Shown in pieces: positions 53,178 to 62,035 of a stretch of 64,000 bases of DNA; position 1 is the first letter of the stretch, and every line of letters starts with the position of its first letter. This stretch comes from Streptomyces sp. NBC_00258. GTDB taxonomy: Bacteria; Actinomycetota; Actinomycetes; Streptomycetales; Streptomycetaceae. Position numbers and translations under genes: made by a program. Location of the stretch: the NCBI RefSeq assembly GCF_036182465.1, contig NZ_CP108081.1:10602001-10666000 (forward strand), in the 5' to 3' direction. Under the pieces are notes generated by a model. The model was not told where the DNA came from, did no database searches, and saw nothing but the letters and a program-made list of their open reading frames with translations.

Positions 53178-54821
53178 CTACAGGTCCGCCGCGATGATCT
53201 TTTCGATGTTCCGTTCGGCGAGCGCCGTGATGGTGACGAACGGATTGACGCTGGTGTTGCCCGGGATCAGCGCGCCGTCGATGACGTACAGACCCGGATG
53301 TCCGTGCAGGCGGCCGTAGTTGTCCGTCGCCTTGTTGAGCACCGCGCCACCCAGGGGGTGGTACGTCAGGTGGTCGCCCCAGATCTTGTAGGCGCCGAAG
53401 AGGTCGGTGCGGTAGATCGTTCCCTCCTTGGCGTTGATCTTGTCGAAGATAGTCTTGGCCATGTCGATGGACGGCTGCTTCCAGGCGGTCTGCCAGTTGA
53501 GATCGACCTTTCCAGCCGACGCGTTCCACGAGAACTGGGCGCGGTTGGGGTTCTTGGTGATCGACAGATAGAACGAGGCGAAGGTCTCGATGCCGGTGGG
53601 CAGCGGGGCCACCTCGGCGAACGCGCCGCCCGCGGCCCAGTTGTCGATGCCGGAGCACGGGATGGACGACTGCAGGGCGCCGGTGGGGTCCCACAGGTGG
53701 TTGGCTCGGCCGCACATCACATTGCCGTTGTCGCCCCAGCCCTTTCCCACCTCGCTGTTGAGGCCCGGCAGCGCGCCCTTGGCCTTGAGCTCGACCAGCA
53801 GCTTGCTGGTGCCGACGCTGCCGGCCGCGAAGAACACCCGGTCCGCGGTGACGGTCTTGGTGGCCGTGGTGTTGCCGCCGGTGTCGAGCTGGTCGATGAC
53901 GACCGTGTAGCGGCCGCCCGTCGCCGGAGCGACCGAAGTGACCTTGTGCAGCGGTGAGATGGCGACCCGGCCGGTCGCCCTGGCCCTGGCCAGATAGGTC
54001 TTCTGCAGGGACTTCTTGCCGTAGTTGTTGCCATAGAGAATCTCACCCGCGAGCGCGGACTTCGGTACGGTTCCGGCGGCCTCCTGCTCCATGTAGTCCC
54101 AGTCGTACACGTCGGGCACGAAGACGAAGGGGAAGCCCGAACGCTGGGCGTGCTTACGGCCGACCCGGGCGTACTGGTAGCAGTCGGCGGTCTCGAACCA
54201 TGTCGGGTCGACCGTGCTGACTCCGAGGCCGGAGTTGGCGCGTGGGTAGTAGACGGAGTACATCTCGTCGGTGTTGACCGACGGCAGGACGGCGCCGAAG
54301 TTCTCCCGCCTCGGAGTGACCGCCATCCCTCCGTTGACCAGTGAGCCACCGCCTACGCCGCGGCCCTGGTAGACGATGATGCCGCCCATCTCCTCGGCGT
54401 CCAGGATCCCGGTGTGGCGAGGGACGTCCTTGTCGATGGGGAAGCCGAGGAAGTTGCTGAGCGGCTGCTTCGTCCTGGTGCGCAGCCAGTAGGAGCGGTA
54501 GTCGGGGCTCGTCGTGTTGGCGAAGATCTTGCCGTCCGACCCGGGAGTGTCCCAGGCCATGCCCATCTCGACCATGTGGACGTCGACACCCGCCTGAGCC
54601 AGGCGCAGAGCGGCCACGGAACCGCCGTAACCGGTGCCGATCACGAGGGCGGGCACATGCGTCCCCGGCTCGATGACGGCGGCTGCGGCTGTCGTGGCGG
54701 CATGTGCCGGCAGTACCTGACCGGCGAGTGCCGCCGACCCAAGAAGAGAACCAGTTCCAGTGATGAATCTTCGACGAGATACGCCTCTGAGGCGCGTCCC
54801 ACGTGGGGAATCGTCGTTCAT
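53178..54821 (-). CDS. Cholesterol oxidase (Tat-exported, GMC fold)
   Basis: 547 residues from ATG 54821 (AGGAGCCGCGC). The Tat signal SRRRFITGTGSLLGSAAL ends near PAHA (about 41). FAD site VIGTGYGGSVAALRLAQAG; IIVYQGRGVGGGSLVNGGMA; VFVPDVYDWDYMEQEAAGTV; the active-site end has LTYHPLGGAVLNKATDNYGR (His) and TSVNPFVTITALAERN (Asn). This matches the Streptomyces ChoA type throughout. It oxidises 3-beta-hydroxysterols to 3-keto-4-ene products with O2. A KstR-like box lies 26 nt upstream. Confidence 0.92.
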   Translation of the reverse strand: MNDDSPRGTRLRGVSRRRFITGTGSLLGSAALAGQVLPAHAATTAAAAVIEPGTHVPALVIGTGYGGSVAALRLAQAGVDVHMVEMGMAWDTPGSDGKIFANTTSPDYRSYWLRTRTKQPLSNFLGFPIDKDVPRHTGILDAEEMGGIIVYQGRGVGGGSLVNGGMAVTPRRENFGAVLPSVNTDEMYSVYYPRANSGLGVSTVDPTWFETADCYQYARVGRKHAQRSGFPFVFVPDVYDWDYMEQEAAGTVPKSALAGEILYGNNYGKKSLQKTYLARARATGRVAISPLHKVTSVAPATGGRYTVVIDQLDTGGNTTATKTVTADRVFFAAGSVGTSKLLVELKAKGALPGLNSEVGKGWGDNGNVMCGRANHLWDPTGALQSSIPCSGIDNWAAGGAFAEVAPLPTGIETFASFYLSITKNPNRAQFSWNASAGKVDLNWQTAWKQPSIDMAKTIFDKINAKEGTIYRTDLFGAYKIWGDHLTYHPLGGAVLNKATDNYGRLHGHPGLYVIDGALIPGNTSVNPFVTITALAERNIEKIIAADL

Positions 54822-54846
54822 GCGCGGCTCCTCACTCTCCATAGAG

Positions 54847-54860
54847 TGAAACGGGTTCTA
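54847..54860. promoter_or_regulatory. KstR-type operator upstream of the cholesterol oxidase gene
   Basis: TGAAACGGGTTCTA fits TnnAACnnGTTnnA exactly, the motif of the sterol-catabolism repressor KstR. A second inverted repeat, TCACTCT-CCAT-AGAGTGA (54832-54849), touches its edge. Confidence 0.6.
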
Positions 54861-54861
54861 A

Positions 54862-55097
54862 TACCACCCTCACGAGAAGTCACGCCATACCCTGAGGTAA
54901 CTTACAAACGATCACAAATTGGGCATCACGTACAACACGAGATGACAGAGCATGACTGGAACACGCGTTGACACGGGAGGGTCGACCCTCGGTTGTCCCG
55001 CCGGAGCGGTCAGCTCAACAGCGGTCAATGCTCGACGCACACTGATTGTCAGGTGCGGAAGGCGTACTGCGAATCCGGCTCCGAGTGAGCTGTCCCG
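54862..55097. other. Upstream region of the cholesterol oxidase gene
   Basis: No gene. Contains the self-complementary GAGGGTCGACCCTC at 54977-54990, of unknown use. Confidence 0.4.
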
Positions 55098-55128
55098 ACC
55101 TGGTGCACGAAGGAAACGTGCACCAGGT
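55098..55128. terminator. 12-bp hairpin downstream of the GH43 gene
   Basis: ACCTGGTGCACG (55098-55109), loop AAGGAAA, CGTGCACCAGGT (55117-55128). It lies about 70 nt after the GH43 stop on the minus strand. Confidence 0.65.
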
Positions 55129-55200
55129 TCAGCCGTCACCGGACGGAAGGGCAGGGGAACCCATGGCGCCGCAACTCGTCGGACGAGGTTGCCGCGCGGG

Positions 55201-56628
55201 TCAGAAGGGTGTCACCGCCACGAACGAACTGTCCTGGCGGAACAGGTCGGTGCCGTCCGACGGGGCGACGCGGAGCTGGTAGTTGTAGTGGCGCAGGTAG
55301 TAGCCGGGGTAGTTGTACGACTCCAGGCGTACGGAGGTGCCGGTGCGGGCGATGAAGGTGGCGTCCCTGGCGAACGTCGACGAGCCGTCGTTCGCGTCGA
55401 AGCGGGCCCGGAAGTCCCAGTGCCGCAGGTAGTTGCCGGCCGCGTTGCGGAACGAGTAGCCGTTCGCGTCGGCGAGGCCCGCCACGATCGTGAACGTGGA
55501 CGCCTGCTTCTCCGCCGCCGTGCTGGAACTGGTCAGCACGGGCATGTTGAGCAGGGCGGACTGCTCCTGCCAGTAGCGGGTGGTGAAGTTGCCCGACCGG
55601 AGGTAGCGAGTGACGCCCGTCGGCAGGGTCACGCCACCGGACACCGTCTCCTTGACCACCGTGAAGTGGCGTGCCGTCCCCGAGATGCCCGGCAGTGTCT
55701 TCGGCGCGCTCCAGGTCGCGAAGGTGTCGTAGCTGTCGCTGTAGTAGTAGCTGCCGTCGCCGTACCCGTCGAAGAAGATCCGCCACGCGCCGTTGTCGAG
55801 CTGTATCAGCGCGGCCCCCTCCCGAGTGCCGCCCCAGCCCGCCCAGTTCCCGGTCCTGCTGATCGTGTACGGGCCGGCGAGCGCGGTGCTCGTGGCGTAC
55901 TCGATGTACTTGGACGTCTCGTTCTTCGTGAAGGCGTGGTACGTCGAGCCGATCTTCACGATGAACGTGTCGATGTGGTTGGCGCCGATGCCGGACAGAG
56001 CAACCGGTGAACTCCACGCGGTGAGAGCGGAGTTGGTGGCCCTGAGCAGATACGGAGTGAAGATCCACTCGTCGCTGGTCACCGAGCAGGACACGATGAC
56101 GTTCACGCTGCCGTTGCTGTCGATGAACCACTCCGGCGCCCAGGCGCGCGACAGGTTCGCGATCGGCACGGTGTAGTCGTACAGGAAGGTCCAGTTGCTG
56201 CGGTCCGAGCTGCGGGCGAAGCCGATGGTGGTGCTGGTGTCCTGCCAGGTGTGCGTGGTGTAGGTGATGTAGTAGTAGCCGTCCGTGTGCTTGAAGACGC
56301 TCGCGTCGCGGATGCGGCCCGCGGGCGGCGTGTACGCGGATGCCCTGAGGAGCCGGAAGTCCGTCGCGTCGTCGGACTGGTAGACGTTCACGGTGCCGTC
56401 GTTGCTGTTGAGGAACGGCACGATGGTGTAGCGGGTGGCCGATCCGCGGGGCGGCGCGGCCGCGGAGGCCGTGCCGAGCAGGCCGGGCAGCCCGCCCACG
56501 ACGAGCGCCGAGGCCGGCAGGGCGGCCATCGCCCGCAACAGGCTTCGACGCGAGGGCGCGAAGGGGCGGGAGGCGCCGGTCGCGTCCGGGGCGGTGGCGG
56601 GTCTGTAGGGGTTGTCTGGCGTGATCAT
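55201..56628 (-). CDS. GH43-type arabinofuranosidase/xylosidase with CBM42 (AbfB) domain
   Basis: 475 residues, ATG 56628 after AGGAGAGCC. Tat-type signal with SRRSLLRAMAALPASALV, cleaved near SAAA (about 57). A five-bladed propeller (about 65-320) includes RIRDASVFKHTDGYYYITYT, SRAWAPEWFIDSNG and GTREGAALIQLDNGAWRIFF with carboxylates placed as in GH43. The C-terminal 140 residues (YLRSGNFTTRYWQ, NYLRHWDFRARFDAND, YYLRHYNYQLRVAPSDG) form an AbfB beta-trefoil that binds arabinofuranose side chains. Secreted enzyme for plant hemicellulose or pectin. Confidence 0.85.
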   Translation of the reverse strand: MITPDNPYRPATAPDATGASRPFAPSRRSLLRAMAALPASALVVGGLPGLLGTASAAAPPRGSATRYTIVPFLNSNDGTVNVYQSDDATDFRLLRASAYTPPAGRIRDASVFKHTDGYYYITYTTHTWQDTSTTIGFARSSDRSNWTFLYDYTVPIANLSRAWAPEWFIDSNGSVNVIVSCSVTSDEWIFTPYLLRATNSALTAWSSPVALSGIGANHIDTFIVKIGSTYHAFTKNETSKYIEYATSTALAGPYTISRTGNWAGWGGTREGAALIQLDNGAWRIFFDGYGDGSYYYSDSYDTFATWSAPKTLPGISGTARHFTVVKETVSGGVTLPTGVTRYLRSGNFTTRYWQEQSALLNMPVLTSSSTAAEKQASTFTIVAGLADANGYSFRNAAGNYLRHWDFRARFDANDGSSTFARDATFIARTGTSVRLESYNYPGYYLRHYNYQLRVAPSDGTDLFRQDSSFVAVTPF

Positions 56629-56680
56629 CTGCGGCTCTCCTCGTTCGGACTGTGCTGGTGCTGCTGGTTGCGCCAGTCCC

Positions 56681-56713
56681 GTGGGCCCCGGGGTCGTCCG
56701 TCCCGGGGCCCAC
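56681..56713. terminator. 12-bp hairpin between the pectate lyase and GH43 genes
   Basis: GTGGGCCCCGGG (56681-56692), 9-nt loop, CCCGGGGCCCAC (56702-56713). It lies just after the pectate-lyase stop, suggesting the two enzymes are transcribed separately or with attenuation. Confidence 0.7.
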
Positions 56714-56721
56714 GGGGTGGT

Positions 56722-57921
56722 TCAGAAGCGGGCCCCGATGGCTGTGCCGTTCTTCGGGACGAGCAGGTCCCGGGCGGGCGGAAGGGAGCCGTCGGACGAA
56801 CGCGGTCCCGTGATGGTGCCCGTGTTCGTGCTCACGACCGACGAGTCGTTCCAAGTACCGCCCAGATCCCAGGAGTTGCCGGAGGACATGGTGCCGGAGC
56901 CGAGTGCCGCGGGCCGTGCGTCCGCGACGGACAGGTTGGCGGTCAGGACCGCTTTTCCGCCCGAGCCGTCGGCGTCGAAGCCCGTGCCGGTGTTACGGAA
57001 CGTGGTGGTGCGACTGAGGGCGAGCGCGCCCGGATTGCCGTTGTCGGTGACTCCGTGCGCCGCGTTCCGAAACGCGAGCGAGTTGCGCAGGATGTGGGCC
57101 ACCGCCGGCGCCGGGCTCCCGCCGCCCAGCTTGAAGCCGTTGCCGTCGCCCGCGAAGTCCGGGAAGTTCCACCGGTTGAAGCCGTTGCCGTACGCGATCG
57201 TGTTCTCGACGACGATCGGCGAGGTGAACTTCCAGGCGTCGTAGCCGTCGTCGACGTTGTTCCACAGCCTCGCGCCCCGAACGACGTTTCCGCTCCCGCT
57301 GCCTTCCTTGATGGCCAGTCCGTCCGCGCTCTCGCCGTTCTTGCGCGGGTCGCGATTGCCGTAACTGTCCAGGTTCAGGATCTGGTTGCCCGCGGAGGCG
57401 CCCTGGAGCTGGAAGCCGGACTCGTAGTTGTCGTGGGTGATGAGGCGGGAGAACACGTTGTTGTTGCAGCCGTCGCAGTAGTAGCCGTACGGCCCGTTGA
57501 CGATCTCCAGACCGGAGACCTTCCAGTAGGAGGCCTCCTGGTGGATGGCCCCGCGCTCGGCGCGCGGGATGCTGCCGCCGACCGGTGTGTGGCTGGCCGG
57601 CAGCTGCTCGCCGTCGATGACGACGCGCTCGCCCTGGTAGGCGCCGAGGGAGATCGGCTGCGACGCCGTGCCCGAGGTGGTGATCGTGATGTTGTCGGTC
57701 AGGGCGTAAGTACCGCCCCGTACGAGGATGGTGTCGCCCGCCTTCGCCCTGTCGACGGCTTTCTGGACGGTCCGCAGCGGTTGGTCGAGGGTGCCGGCGG
57801 CGGAGTCGCTGCCGTTGACGGCCACGACGATGGTCGACGCCGCGGCTGCCGGGGCCGGTAGCACCATCGTCGCCAACACGGCACTCAACACTGTCCCTGT
57901 GAGCATGCCCGCGATGCGCAC
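56722..57921 (-). CDS. Secreted pectate lyase, family PL9
   Basis: 399 residues from GTG 57921 after AAGGAGGCCTC; the frame continues upstream without content. A Sec signal (GMLTGTVLSAVLATMVL, cut after APAAAA) precedes a right-handed beta-helix. AGDTILVRGGTYALTDNI, NLDSYGNRDPRKNGESADGL, LWNNVDDGYDAWKFTSPI and FAGDGNGFKLGGG are PL9 motifs; the Lys in NGFKLGG is the catalytic base and the Asp cluster binds Ca2+. It cleaves polygalacturonate by beta-elimination. Confidence 0.85.
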   Translation of the reverse strand: MRIAGMLTGTVLSAVLATMVLPAPAAAASTIVVAVNGSDSAAGTLDQPLRTVQKAVDRAKAGDTILVRGGTYALTDNITITTSGTASQPISLGAYQGERVVIDGEQLPASHTPVGGSIPRAERGAIHQEASYWKVSGLEIVNGPYGYYCDGCNNNVFSRLITHDNYESGFQLQGASAGNQILNLDSYGNRDPRKNGESADGLAIKEGSGSGNVVRGARLWNNVDDGYDAWKFTSPIVVENTIAYGNGFNRWNFPDFAGDGNGFKLGGGSPAPAVAHILRNSLAFRNAAHGVTDNGNPGALALSRTTTFRNTGTGFDADGSGGKAVLTANLSVADARPAALGSGTMSSGNSWDLGGTWNDSSVVSTNTGTITGPRSSDGSLPPARDLLVPKNGTAIGARF

Positions 57922-58021
57922 GAGGCCTCCTTGTCTGCCGATCCGAAGGTTGTCGCGGGTCAGTGGTCGCACACTCCCGGTTGGTTGCCGGGGTATGCGC
58001 ACCCGCACGAACGGATCGAAA

Positions 58022-58040
58022 TACCGAACGTAGTTCGGTA
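58022..58040. promoter_or_regulatory. 19-bp perfect palindrome between pectate lyase and copper-protein genes
   Basis: TACCGAAC-GTA-GTTCGGTA, 101 nt from the lyase start and 100 nt from the Cys-rich protein start. Looks like a TetR-type operator; no regulator gene is adjacent. Confidence 0.55.
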
Positions 58041-58139
58041 AACCGGTCAGAACGTAGAGTGCGGCCGTGACCACGTCAACAACTTCGACACGCCCAGCAA
58101 CTTCTGGCCCCGCCGCGCGCTGCGAAGACGGGGTTTGGC

Positions 58140-58538
58140 GTGGCGATGCCCGGCTACCCGAACCGCGTGTCACTAACAGAGCAACAGGAACTCGTTCGTT
58201 TCCTCGAGGACCGGTTCGCCTGTGCGCAGGCCTGTACCGAGTGCGCACGGGTCTGCGCCCTGCACGCGAGCCTCGCCGAACTCGACGGCCCCGACGACCA
58301 ACAGGAGTTGCGGCGCAAGGGCATCCTGTGCGCGGAGGTCTGCGACGCGACCTGCCGCGCCCTGGCCGAGCAGGTCACGCAGGCCGAGGCGGGGATGCGC
58401 GCTCAGGTGGAGTGGTGCCGTGCCGTCTGCCTGGAGACCGCCGAGGTCTTCGACCGGAACCCCGGCGCCGAGAAGGGCGCCGAGGCCTGCCGTGACTGCG
58501 CACGCGCCTGCACGGAGTTTCTCGCCCTCCTGAGGTGA
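58140..58538 (+). CDS. Cys-rich four-helix bundle protein (copper storage, Csp-like)
   Basis: 132 residues from GTG 58140 (GGGG six nt before) or ATG 58146. Cysteines recur along the helices: FACAQACTECARVCALH, LCAEVCDATCRAL, WCRAVCLETA and ACRDCARACTEFL. The CxxxC and CxxC spacing on amphipathic helices is that of the DUF326/Csp family, whose cysteines line a bundle and store Cu(I). No signal peptide, so cytosolic. Confidence 0.75.
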   Translation: MAMPGYPNRVSLTEQQELVRFLEDRFACAQACTECARVCALHASLAELDGPDDQQELRRKGILCAEVCDATCRALAEQVTQAEAGMRAQVEWCRAVCLETAEVFDRNPGAEKGAEACRDCARACTEFLALLR

Positions 58539-58637
58539 GGTCTCGTGCGGCGAGTCCCGTGCACAGCTGACGTGTCCCGAGGAACCGTTCAGCCGGGCGC
58601 CCGCCGCGGTCTACCTCCCCCGAGCGCCCGCTGCGGC

Positions 58638-59297
58638 CTACCTCCCGAGCGCCCGCCCGACCCGCACATTCCAGCGCGAGGCCCGCCCGCTGAACTCCGT
58701 CACGACCAACGGCGGCACGTCGACGCGCCAGAACGCCGACTCCGGGGCACCCAGCGCCCGCACCACCCCGGCCCGTACGATCTCCGGCTCGACGACGGCG
58801 ATGATTCGGACGGAGCCTGGCCCTGAAGCTGAAGCTGAAGCAGAAGTTGAAGCCGAGTCGGAGTCGGAGCCGGAAGCCCCGGAGCCAAGTCCGGAACCCG
58901 GATCCGCCACCGCCTCCAGCCACTTCGCGACGCGTTCGCACAGGCCGACCACCGACTCGCCGCCGTGCGGTGCGGACGACGGGTCCGCGAGCCAGCGTCC
59001 CACCGCCTCCGGTTCGTCGGTGCTCACCTCGGCCAGGGTCGCCCCGCGCCAGCGGCCCACGTCCAGGCCGGCCAGCTCCGGTTCGGTGACGGCGAGGGTG
59101 TCGAGCCCGAGGGCGGCGGCCGTCTCCCGGCAGCGAACGGTGGGCGAGACCAGGACCTGGTCGGCGGTCGGCAGCGAGCCCGCGGCCGCCTCGGCGAGTC
59201 GCAGCCCGGCCGGATCGACGGGGCATCCGTCGTCGAAACGCGCCTCCCGCAACGCCGCGCTCATCGCTGGTGAGATCAACATCACTCGGCTGGTCAT
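58638..59297 (-). CDS. Histidine-phosphatase-fold protein lacking catalytic His residues
   Basis: 219 residues, ATG 59297 after GAGGACGGG. The fold is kept (SPTVRCRETAAALG, APHGGESVVGLCERVAKWL), but the phosphate motif RHG is replaced by LISPAMSAAL and the second His region by VVEPEIVRAGVV. Catalysis is therefore doubtful. A Ser/Ala/Gly-rich insert (GSDSDSASTSASASASG) is encoded by short imperfect repeats at about 58823-58880. It is divergent from the riboswitch-controlled cobalt transporter; such genes usually accompany cbtAB. Confidence 0.8.
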   Translation of the reverse strand: MTSRVMLISPAMSAALREARFDDGCPVDPAGLRLAEAAAGSLPTADQVLVSPTVRCRETAAALGLDTLAVTEPELAGLDVGRWRGATLAEVSTDEPEAVGRWLADPSSAPHGGESVVGLCERVAKWLEAVADPGSGLGSGASGSDSDSASTSASASASGPGSVRIIAVVEPEIVRAGVVRALGAPESAFWRVDVPPLVVTEFSGRASRWNVRVGRALGR

Positions 59298-59439
59298 CGG
59301 CCCGTCCTCGCGTTCCACACGTGCTCAACACCCCTGTCCGTACCGGGAATTGGGGGCGTGACCAGGGCACCGGCGCGCCCCCGGCATTCCGTGCGCCCTT
59401 GGCCGCGCCTCCGCTTCGCGGTACCTTCTCGTCGATATT

Positions 59440-59558
59440 GACGACGGTACGACGGAAGCCGGTGAGAATCCGGCACGGTCGCGCCACTGTAAGCCCCGCA
59501 CAACCGCCTCCCACCAGGGGAGGCGGAGGTCGAGCAAGTCAGACCCGTGGCCGTCGTC
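59440..59558 (+). promoter_or_regulatory. Cobalamin riboswitch
   Basis: Closing stem P1 pairs GACGACGG (59440-59447) with CCGTCGTC (59551-59558). The conserved core GGAAGCCGGTGAGAATCCGG then CGCGCCACTGTAA runs about 59453-59493. A variable stem-loop (ACCGCCTCC/GGAGGCGG) follows, then GCAAGTCAGACCC (59534-59546). It stands 47 nt before cbtB and would switch off cobalt uptake when B12 is plentiful. Confidence 0.93.
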
Positions 59559-59605
59559 CTGTGCACCACCGAGATGGGACGCGAGTTCCCCCAGGAGGTC
59601 CTGCC

Positions 59606-59830
59606 ATGGCGCAGTCCGCCGTCGCTCAGCCGACCGTAACCACCCCCGACGTACCCGCAAAGCTGCCGATCGGCGCGATCGCTCCCTGGGCGGTCTTCCT
59701 CGGCATCCTCATGCTGGTGCTGCTCTACTTCGTCGGCGCCGAACAGGGTGCCACCTCCCTGGTCTCCGGCGAAGGCGTGCACGAGTGGGTGCACGACGCC
59801 CGCCACCTGCTCGGCTTCCCCTGCCACTGA
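59606..59830 (+). CDS. cbtB: Cobalt transporter subunit CbtB
   Basis: 74 residues, ATG 59606 after CAGGAGGTCC. One membrane helix (about 26-46, IAPWAVFLGILMLVLLYFVG) and the conserved metal-ligand end HEWVHDARHLLGFPCH, which carries three His and a Cys. CbtB works with CbtA in B12-regulated cobalt import. Confidence 0.93.
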   Translation: MAQSAVAQPTVTTPDVPAKLPIGAIAPWAVFLGILMLVLLYFVGAEQGATSLVSGEGVHEWVHDARHLLGFPCH

Positions 59831-59862
59831 CGGCGACAAAGAACCGACAGGACAACAACCCA

Positions 59863-60633
59863 ATGAACTCCGTCACCGTCAGAAATCTCCTGGTGCGCGG
59901 CATGCTCGCGGGGCTTGCCGCGGGTGTGCTCGCCCTGGTCGTCGCCTACTTCCTGGGCGAACCCCGGGTGGACGAGGCCATCGCGTTCGAGGAGGCCCAC
60001 GCCCACGAACACGGCGGCGAGGAACTCGTCACCCGTGCCATGCAGTCCACCGGCGGCCTGTCCACCGGCGTCCTCGTCTACGGGGTCGCGTTCGGCGGCA
60101 TCGCCGCTCTCGCGTACTGCTTCGCCCTCGGCAGGATCGGCCGCTTCGGGCCGCGCGCCAGCGCGCTGCTGATGGCGGGCGCCGGTCTGGTCGCGGTCTA
60201 CCTGGTGCCGTTCCTCAAGTACCCGGCGAACCCGCCCGCCGTCGGCGACCCCGACACCCTCAACCAGCGCACCGCGCTGTTCCTTCTCATGATCGTGCTC
60301 AGCGTGCTGCTGGCCGTCGCCGCGGTGATCCTCGGCAAACGTCTCGCACCGCGCCTCGGCAACTGGAACGCCACCCTCGCGGCGGGCGCGTTCTTCGTCC
60401 TGGCCGTCGGCCTGGCGTACGCGTTCCTGCCCTCCTTCAACGAGGCGCCGGAGGGCTTCCCGGCCACCTTGCTGTGGCAGTACCGACTGGCGACCCTGGC
60501 CATCCAGGTGACCCTGTGGACCGCGTACGGCCTGGTCTTCGGGCTGCTCGCGGAGCGCGTGCTGGCTCCCGAGCCGGCGGGGGCCGAGGGCGAGAAGGCG
60601 GCCGAAGGGCGGGCAACTCCCGTCGCGCACTGA
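59863..60633 (+). CDS. cbtA: Cobalt transporter subunit CbtA
   Basis: 256 residues, ATG 59863, 32 nt after cbtB. Five to six membrane helices, with a His/Glu-rich loop EEAHAHEHGGEELVTRAMQS after helix 1 and FLKYPANPPAVGDPDTLNQR between helices 3 and 4, the CbtA signature. Forms the permease with CbtB under the riboswitch. Confidence 0.93.
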   Translation: MNSVTVRNLLVRGMLAGLAAGVLALVVAYFLGEPRVDEAIAFEEAHAHEHGGEELVTRAMQSTGGLSTGVLVYGVAFGGIAALAYCFALGRIGRFGPRASALLMAGAGLVAVYLVPFLKYPANPPAVGDPDTLNQRTALFLLMIVLSVLLAVAAVILGKRLAPRLGNWNATLAAGAFFVLAVGLAYAFLPSFNEAPEGFPATLLWQYRLATLAIQVTLWTAYGLVFGLLAERVLAPEPAGAEGEKAAEGRATPVAH

Positions 60634-60662
60634 TCCGTTCGCACACTGATCCGTTCACGCGT

Positions 60663-60699
60663 CGAAGGGCCCCTGGAGCACATTCCCGGGGCCCCTTCG
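60663..60699 (+). terminator. Terminator of the cbtBA operon
   Basis: CGAAGGGCCCC (60663-60673) pairs with GGGGCCCCTTCG (60688-60699; one bulge) across a 14-nt loop, 30 nt after the cbtA stop. Confidence 0.65.
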
Positions 60700-60760
60700 C
60701 ACGAGTGCGTCCGGTAGGCGCGTACGTCCAGGTGGGTACGTCACCGGCATTCCCAATTTC

Positions 60761-60774
60761 TGGAACACGTTCTA
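60761..60774. promoter_or_regulatory. KstR-type operator upstream of the acyl-CoA dehydrogenase gene
   Basis: TGGAACACGTTCTA fits TnnAACnnGTTnnA exactly and nearly equals the palindromic core TAGAACACGTTCTA. 61 nt before the start codon. Confidence 0.65.
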
Positions 60775-60835
60775 CGGTGTGCGCCGTCAGGTCCGGGTGG
60801 CCGAACGAGCGGGCCAGTGGGAGCCAGGAGGCGCC

Positions 60836-62026
60836 GTGCATCTCGAATACACGCCGGAGCAGCAGCGGTTGCGCACCGAACTACGCGCCTACTTCGCCGA
60901 GTTGGTCCCCGACGACGTGTACGCCCGCTACGGCGACCCGGCGGCGCAGAAGCGCTTCTATCGCGAGACCATCCGCCGACTCGGCTCCGACGGCTGGCTC
61001 GGCGTGGGCTGGCCGAAGGAGTACGGCGGGCGCGGTCTGACCCCGATGGAACAGTTCATCTTCTTCGACGAGGCCGCTCAGGCAGGCGTTCCGTTGCCGC
61101 TGATGGCGCTCAACACGGTCGGGCCGACGATCATGCAGTTCGGTACCGACGAGCAGAAGGGGTACTTCCTGCCGAAGATCCTCTCCGGCGAGCTCGACTT
61201 CGCGATCGGCTACAGCGAGCCCGACGCGGGCACGGACCTGGCCGCCCTGAAGACGAAGGCGGTGAGGGAGGGCGACGAGGACACCGGCCACTACACGGTC
61301 GACGGCCAGAAGATCTGGACGACGAACGGCGACACCGCCGACTGGGTCTGGCTCGCCGTCCGCACCGACCCCGACGCCCCGCCGCACAAGGGCATCACGA
61401 TGCTTCTCGTGCCGACCTCCGACCCCGGCTACTCCTGCACGATCATCAACACGCTCGCTTCGCACGACACCACCGCGAGCTACTACGAGAACATCCGCGT
61501 CCCCGCGTCACGACGGGTCGGCCAGGAGAACAAGGGCTGGCGGCTGATCACCAACCAGCTCAACCACGAGCGGGTCACTCTCGCCGCGCACGGCACCATG
61601 GCCATCCGCGCCCTGCACGACGTACAGCGCTGGGCCATGGAGACCAAGCTCGCGGACGGCCGCCGCGTCGTCGATCTCCCCTGGGTACGCCGCCGCCTCG
61701 CCCAGACCCACACGAAGCTCGACGCGATGAAGCTCCTCAACTGGCAGATGGTGAACGCCGTCCAGGAGGGCACGCTCACTCCGCAGGACGCCTCCGCCGT
61801 CAAGGTGTACGGCTCCGAGGCCCGGCGGGACGCCTACGCCTGGCTCATGGAGGTCGTAGCCGTGGCCGGTGTCCTCAAGGAGGGCTCCGCGGGCGCCGTG
61901 CTCCACGGCGAACTCGAACGCGGCTACCGCTCTGCCGTGATCTTCACCTTCGGCGGCGGCAACAACGAGATCCAGCGGGAAATCATCTCGTGGATCGGTC
62001 TGGGTATGCCGAGGGTGCGGCGTTAG
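60836..62026 (+). CDS. Acyl-CoA dehydrogenase (possible steroid side-chain FadE)
   Basis: 396 residues, GTG 60836 five nt after AGGAGG. FAD acyl-CoA dehydrogenase fold: PKEYGGRGLTPMEQFIFFDE, IGYSEPDAGTDLAALKTKAV, DGQKIWTTNGDTADWVWLAV and the C-terminal TFGGGNNEIQREIISWIGLG. The substrate is unknown. The KstR-like operator points to a sterol or steroid-side-chain acyl-CoA, as for ChsE-type enzymes, which normally need a partner subunit not found here. Confidence 0.88.
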   Translation: MHLEYTPEQQRLRTELRAYFAELVPDDVYARYGDPAAQKRFYRETIRRLGSDGWLGVGWPKEYGGRGLTPMEQFIFFDEAAQAGVPLPLMALNTVGPTIMQFGTDEQKGYFLPKILSGELDFAIGYSEPDAGTDLAALKTKAVREGDEDTGHYTVDGQKIWTTNGDTADWVWLAVRTDPDAPPHKGITMLLVPTSDPGYSCTIINTLASHDTTASYYENIRVPASRRVGQENKGWRLITNQLNHERVTLAAHGTMAIRALHDVQRWAMETKLADGRRVVDLPWVRRRLAQTHTKLDAMKLLNWQMVNAVQEGTLTPQDASAVKVYGSEARRDAYAWLMEVVAVAGVLKEGSAGAVLHGELERGYRSAVIFTFGGGNNEIQREIISWIGLGMPRVRR

Positions 62027-62035
62027 CCTGACGGT

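Noticed and set aside
56993..57861. Plus-strand frames opposite the pectate lyase
   Set aside because: Antisense shadows; the minus strand carries signal peptide, beta-helix repeats and PL9 motifs.
58022..58040. Third KstR box
   Set aside because: AAC and GTT are separated by three nucleotides instead of two, and the flanks differ from the motif.
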